A stretch of DNA of 9,702 nucleotides from Moraxellaceae bacterium UBA2032 (GTDB lineage Bacteria > Pseudomonadota > Gammaproteobacteria > Pseudomonadales > Moraxellaceae), in the NCBI GenBank assembly GCA_002333125.1, contig DDBM01000164.1, positions 4,898 through 14,599 on the forward strand. The letters are read 5' to 3'. Both the position numbers and the translations under genes were made by a program. The notes beneath the pieces are model-generated. The model was not told the DNA's origin and ran no database searches. It saw only the letters and a list, made by a program, of their open reading frames with translations. The first letter of the stretch is position 1. The number at the start of each line of letters is the position of its first letter. Of the stretch, positions 7,264 to 9,702 are shown in pieces.

Positions 7264-8166
7264 TTATTTTTTAAGTGCAAGACTCACAAAACCCATCGGG
7301 TCTATTTGTTTACCATTCACTAAAACTTCGTAATGTAAATGTGTGCCTGTAGAACGTCCTGTAGAACCCATGTAAGCAATGACCTCATCTTTAGAAACCA
7401 AATCGCCTACTTTTGCGGCCAAATGTTGGGCATGAGCATAGCGTGTTACATAACCGTCGCCATGGGTAATTTCAATCACATTACCGTAGCCATTTTTGAT
7501 ACCTGCAAAGCTAACTATTCCTGAGGCAACAGCATAAATATTAGTGCCTTGGGGGCCAGAAAAGTCCATTCCCGAATGAAAGGCAACATGTTGAGTAAAT
7601 GGGTCAGAACGATAACCAAATCTTGAGGTAATCGCGCCAGTACGTACAGGTAAATTAGCTAAATAGTTTTGATTACTTTGTACACGCTTATTAGCCAACA
7701 TGCTATCTAGTGTACGCAATTGATTTTCTTTTTCTTCTATTAGCTGCGACAACTCTTGTAAACGCACATCAAGATTATCTTCACCTAAAACCGAAACTTC
7801 TTCTAACAAAGGGCCGCCTTTAGCACCTTTAGGGTTATTTTCTAGACTAAACTCTTTAATAGGCATATGCGCACTTTCGGCCACATGTTGAGTAAGGGCA
7901 TCTAAACGCAGTAACTGAGCTTGCATTTCGGCCACACGGTTATTAACCATGTCGATTTGCTGTTTTGGCGTAATGACTGGTGCAATTTGAGCTTTATTTG
8001 TAACGATGGTATTAGGCTGATTGTGTTTTGCACCAACGGCATAACCAATCGCCCCACCTGCGGCTGCTAATAAAGTCACTGTTCCTACAAACGTAGCAAT
8101 GGTGGCTGGTGTTACACGCAACATTAAAGGTCGCATAACATTACGTTGCCGTAAAGTAAATTTCAC
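7264..8166 (-). CDS. Membrane-anchored M23 (LytM/peptidoglycan endopeptidase) family protein
   Basis: With the GTG start at 8166 the protein has 300 residues. A short basic N-terminus is followed by one membrane segment (about residues 19-46, Ala/Gly/Val-rich), then two coiled-coil-like stretches (about 69-97 and 131-160), then a LytM domain (about 176-292) that would face the periplasm. Metal and catalytic residues are present: H197 and D201 in HSGMD, H245 in RYAH, and H276 and H278 in THLHYEV. It is therefore probably an active zinc endopeptidase cutting peptidoglycan cross-links, not a degenerate EnvC/NlpD-type activator. An ATG at 8184 would add six residues but has no Shine-Dalgarno; GGGAG (8176-8180) lies 9 nt before the GTG, and the resulting N-terminus (MKFTLRQRN) is more typical, so I prefer the GTG. 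The gene ends at a strong terminator before secA and is divergent from dciA. Specific partner or cleavage site is unknown. Confidence 0.92.
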   Translation of the reverse strand: MKFTLRQRNVMRPLMLRVTPATIATFVGTVTLLAAAGGAIGYAVGAKHNQPNTIVTNKAQIAPVITPKQQIDMVNNRVAEMQAQLLRLDALTQHVAESAHMPIKEFSLENNPKGAKGGPLLEEVSVLGEDNLDVRLQELSQLIEEKENQLRTLDSMLANKRVQSNQNYLANLPVRTGAITSRFGYRSDPFTQHVAFHSGMDFSGPQGTNIYAVASGIVSFAGIKNGYGNVIEITHGDGYVTRYAHAQHLAAKVGDLVSKDEVIAYMGSTGRSTGTHLHYEVLVNGKQIDPMGFVSLALKK

Positions 8167-8552
8167 GCTGTTTATCTCCCGCATGATTTGTGCTGCTTGA
8201 GTGTTTGTTCTTTTTAAACTTAAAGAGCCAACACATCACTTGATATTTAAAAGAACATCAAGCCAAACACACACTAAATTTTTGCTGTTTAATCAACGTG
8301 CAACTTGCACGTCAGCGATTCGCGGAGTAGCCTTAACCATAGTGTAAAATAAGTCTGATACTATTAAACTCATACTACACTCAAACACAAAACATACCTT
8401 TTTGACTTACGCTGTTATCGCTTATTTGCTCACCACTCAATCGTTTTTAACGATTTTTAGTTTACAAAACGCGCCAATTGCGGTGCAATGCGTCAGTCTT
8501 GAGTTTCTGTTTTGCCTTTATACCAAGGCTAGTCCTAATTAGGTAAAGTCTT
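8167..8552. other. Divergent intergenic region between the M23 gene and dciA
   Basis: About 390 bp with no credible gene on either strand. It must carry the promoters of both flanking genes. I see only partial matches, for example TTGACT at 8402-8407 without a good -10 at normal spacing. Notable structures are a perfect interrupted palindrome at 8296-8312, an AT-rich inverted repeat AATCGTT-TTT-AACGATT at 8439-8455 followed by T residues, CTTGAT/ATCAAG arms near 8239-8262, and a 10-bp palindrome CCTAATTAGG at 8534-8543 whose last bases form the likely ribosome binding site of dciA. Confidence 0.6.
8296..8312. promoter_or_regulatory. Perfect 17-bp palindrome, candidate operator
   Basis: ACGTGCAA-C-TTGCACGT is an 8-bp perfect inverted repeat around one central base, about 130 bp upstream of the M23 start and 240 bp upstream of dciA. 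The one-base centre makes it unsuitable as an RNA hairpin but typical of a site for a dimeric DNA-binding protein. I do not recognise the regulator. Confidence 0.4.
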
Positions 8553-8978
8553 ATGGCACATCACATTCCGCGCAGTAGAGAAATCACGTCCTCACCACTA
8601 TTGCGAACGCTAAACACTCAAGTCCTGTATTTAGGACGATTGAATACTATTGTTGCCGAGATATTACCTGCCATTAAGACACAGTGTCAGGTTGCCTCTT
8701 ATGTAAATGGCGTATTAACACTGCAAACTCACAATCACGCCCTATTAGGGCAGCTTCGTTACCTCCACGCGCAATACTTACAACAGTTACGCCAACACAA
8801 AGTGTTTACTAACTTAATTAAAATCCAGTTTCTGCTTGCTGAAGATTTACAGCCTGCACGCGCCCAAAATGAACCCGCCAAACCACTGTCAGAACAAACC
8901 AAAAAACTATTATTAGAAACGGCACAATCTATGGCCGATGCGGAGCTTAGCGAAGCTTTACGGCAGTTGGCAAGATAA
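8553..8978 (+). CDS. dciA: DciA-family (DUF721) replicative helicase operator/loader
   Basis: A 141-residue protein with a DUF721 domain across about residues 15-110. The pattern is a helix ending at ILPAIKTQCQVASYVNG, a beta hairpin VLTLQTHNHALLGQLRYLHAQYLQQL, then a strand ending at LIKIQFLL. A charged, Pro/Lys/Glu-containing tail of about 30 residues follows. DciA recruits or loads the DnaB helicase during replication initiation in bacteria that lack a phage-derived DnaC or DnaI. No catalytic residues are expected. The ATG is preceded by AGG 9 nt upstream (8541-8543), a modest ribosome binding site. Position supports the call: in gammaproteobacteria this family sits inverted between lpxC and the M23-secA genes, exactly as here, convergent with lpxC. 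Sequence conservation in the family is low, so the call rests partly on synteny. Confidence 0.82.
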   Translation: MAHHIPRSREITSSPLLRTLNTQVLYLGRLNTIVAEILPAIKTQCQVASYVNGVLTLQTHNHALLGQLRYLHAQYLQQLRQHKVFTNLIKIQFLLAEDLQPARAQNEPAKPLSEQTKKLLLETAQSMADAELSEALRQLAR

Positions 8979-9045
8979 TAGACTAACAATCCGACCAAAC
9001 GACAAAGATACTACAAAAGCCCCAAATCAGACTTAACCCATTGAT

Positions 9046-9702
9046 TTAATGAGTATCTGCTGGGGGAAATGCTTGAATATACGCGATAGGAGCCAATTCT
9101 TCGTCATCAAATGTCACAATTTCCCACGCATCGGGCTGCTCTAATAAGGCTCTAAGCAACTTATTATTGAGTGCATGACCTGATTTATAGCCTTGAAACT
9201 CGCCAATAATACCGTAGCCTAAAATGTATAAATCACCAATCGCATCGAGCATTTTATGACGTACAAACTCGTCTTCGTAACGTAGCCCTTCTTCGTTCAT
9301 CACACCTTCGTCGTTTAACACAATGGCATTATCTAAACTGCCGCCTTTGGCTAAACCTAAAGACGTTAAATATTCTATATCACGCATAAAACCAAAAGTA
9401 CGCGCTCGGCTCACTTCTGTTACATAAGCAGTCGTCGAAAAGTCGACACAAGCACTTTTATGATCTTCCAAAAAAGCAGGATGGTCAAAGTCGATAGTAA
9501 ACGCGACTCTAAAGCCATTGTACGGTAAAAAAGCGGCACGTTTGTCGCCATCTATCACTTCGATAGGGCGTTTAATTCTGACTAGTTTTTTAGGTGCGTG
9601 TTGTTCTATCATGCCTGCGGCACGAATCAAAAACACAAAAGGCCCCGCACTACCATCCATAATAGGAATTTCGGGCGAACTGACTTCAATAATCGCGTTA
9701 TC
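9046..9702 (-). CDS. lpxC: UDP-3-O-acyl-N-acetylglucosamine deacetylase LpxC, N-terminus outside window
   Basis: The frame runs off the right edge, so only the last 218 residues are present; about 89 N-terminal residues are missing by comparison with E. coli. LpxC is the cytosolic zinc enzyme of the committed step in lipid A synthesis. Beyond the first internal ATG (9660) the frame continues to the edge with [14 protein letters not shown], which is normal LpxC sequence, so that ATG is not the start. [16 protein letters not shown], the zinc motif [10 protein letters not shown] (visible H149 and D153, matching E. coli H238 and D242) and [10 protein letters not shown] (H176, matching catalytic H265) are all intact; the first zinc His lies outside. 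The C-terminus ends [12 protein letters not shown], unlike the E. coli tail recognised by FtsH. The gene is convergent with dciA; the 67 bp between them show no terminator hairpin. Confidence 0.97.
   Translation of the reverse strand, partial: DNAIIEVSSPEIPIMDGSAGPFVFLIRAAGMIEQHAPKKLVRIKRPIEVIDGDKRAAFLPYNGFRVAFTIDFDHPAFLEDHKSACVDFSTTAYVTEVSRARTFGFMRDIEYLTSLGLAKGGSLDNAIVLNDEGVMNEEGLRYEDEFVRHKMLDAIGDLYILGYGIIGEFQGYKSGHALNNKLLRALLEQPDAWEIVTFDDEELAPIAYIQAFPPADTH

Noticed and set aside
8439..8458. Rho-independent terminator on the plus strand upstream of dciA
   Set aside because: The 7-bp stem is mostly A/T with a T-only loop and no gene lies upstream on that strand; kept only as an inverted repeat in the intergenic description.
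9046..9660. Complete 204-residue gene starting at the ATG at 9660
   Set aside because: LpxC sequence continues upstream of that Met to the window edge and the family is about 300 residues long, so the gene is truncated by the window.

Overview
The window is a compact, AT-leaning bacterial chromosome segment carrying mostly housekeeping genes. The block lpxC / dciA (DUF721) / M23 peptidase / secA / argJ / mutT, with dciA inverted relative to the rest, is an arrangement I know from gammaproteobacteria such as Pseudomonas. The protein sequences (SecA with E. coli-like spacing and a zinc tail, LpxC, a PilH-type regulator, the Nudix-ThiE fusion) fit that class. The A/T-rich third positions, the TTA-leucine bias and a Uma2-family gene would suit a low-GC sulfur-oxidising lineage such as Beggiatoa and relatives. 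That finer placement is only a guess.

Layout. Left end, plus strand: the C-terminal half of a dGTP triphosphohydrolase (dgt), open at the window edge, then a stand-alone CheY-like regulator closely resembling PilH. PilH meets a leftward gene group tail to tail with a 12-bp overlap. Read in its own direction (right to left), that group runs: M23 peptidase with a canonical Rho-independent terminator; secA; a REP-like double palindrome; argJ with a 12-bp inverted repeat just past its stop; a Uma2-family protein; and the MutT-ThiE-like fusion only 12 bases further on. At the right end dciA reads rightward, divergent from the M23 gene across about 390 bp and convergent with lpxC, whose 5' part lies outside the window.

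Functionally the segment mixes nucleotide-pool hygiene (Dgt, MutT), envelope biogenesis and secretion (LpxC, M23, SecA), replication initiation (DciA), arginine synthesis (ArgJ) and probable type IV pilus control (PilH). The genes are not one pathway; their proximity reflects conserved chromosomal order. Accessory features are the Uma2 gene lying between argJ and mutT and the palindromic element between secA and argJ. I did not find a convincing new multi-gene system. The points worth a second look are these two features, the degenerate ThiE-like domain, a perfect 17-bp palindrome in the M23-dciA divergent region, paired direct repeats upstream of secA, and an LpxC C-terminus unlike the E. coli degradation tag.
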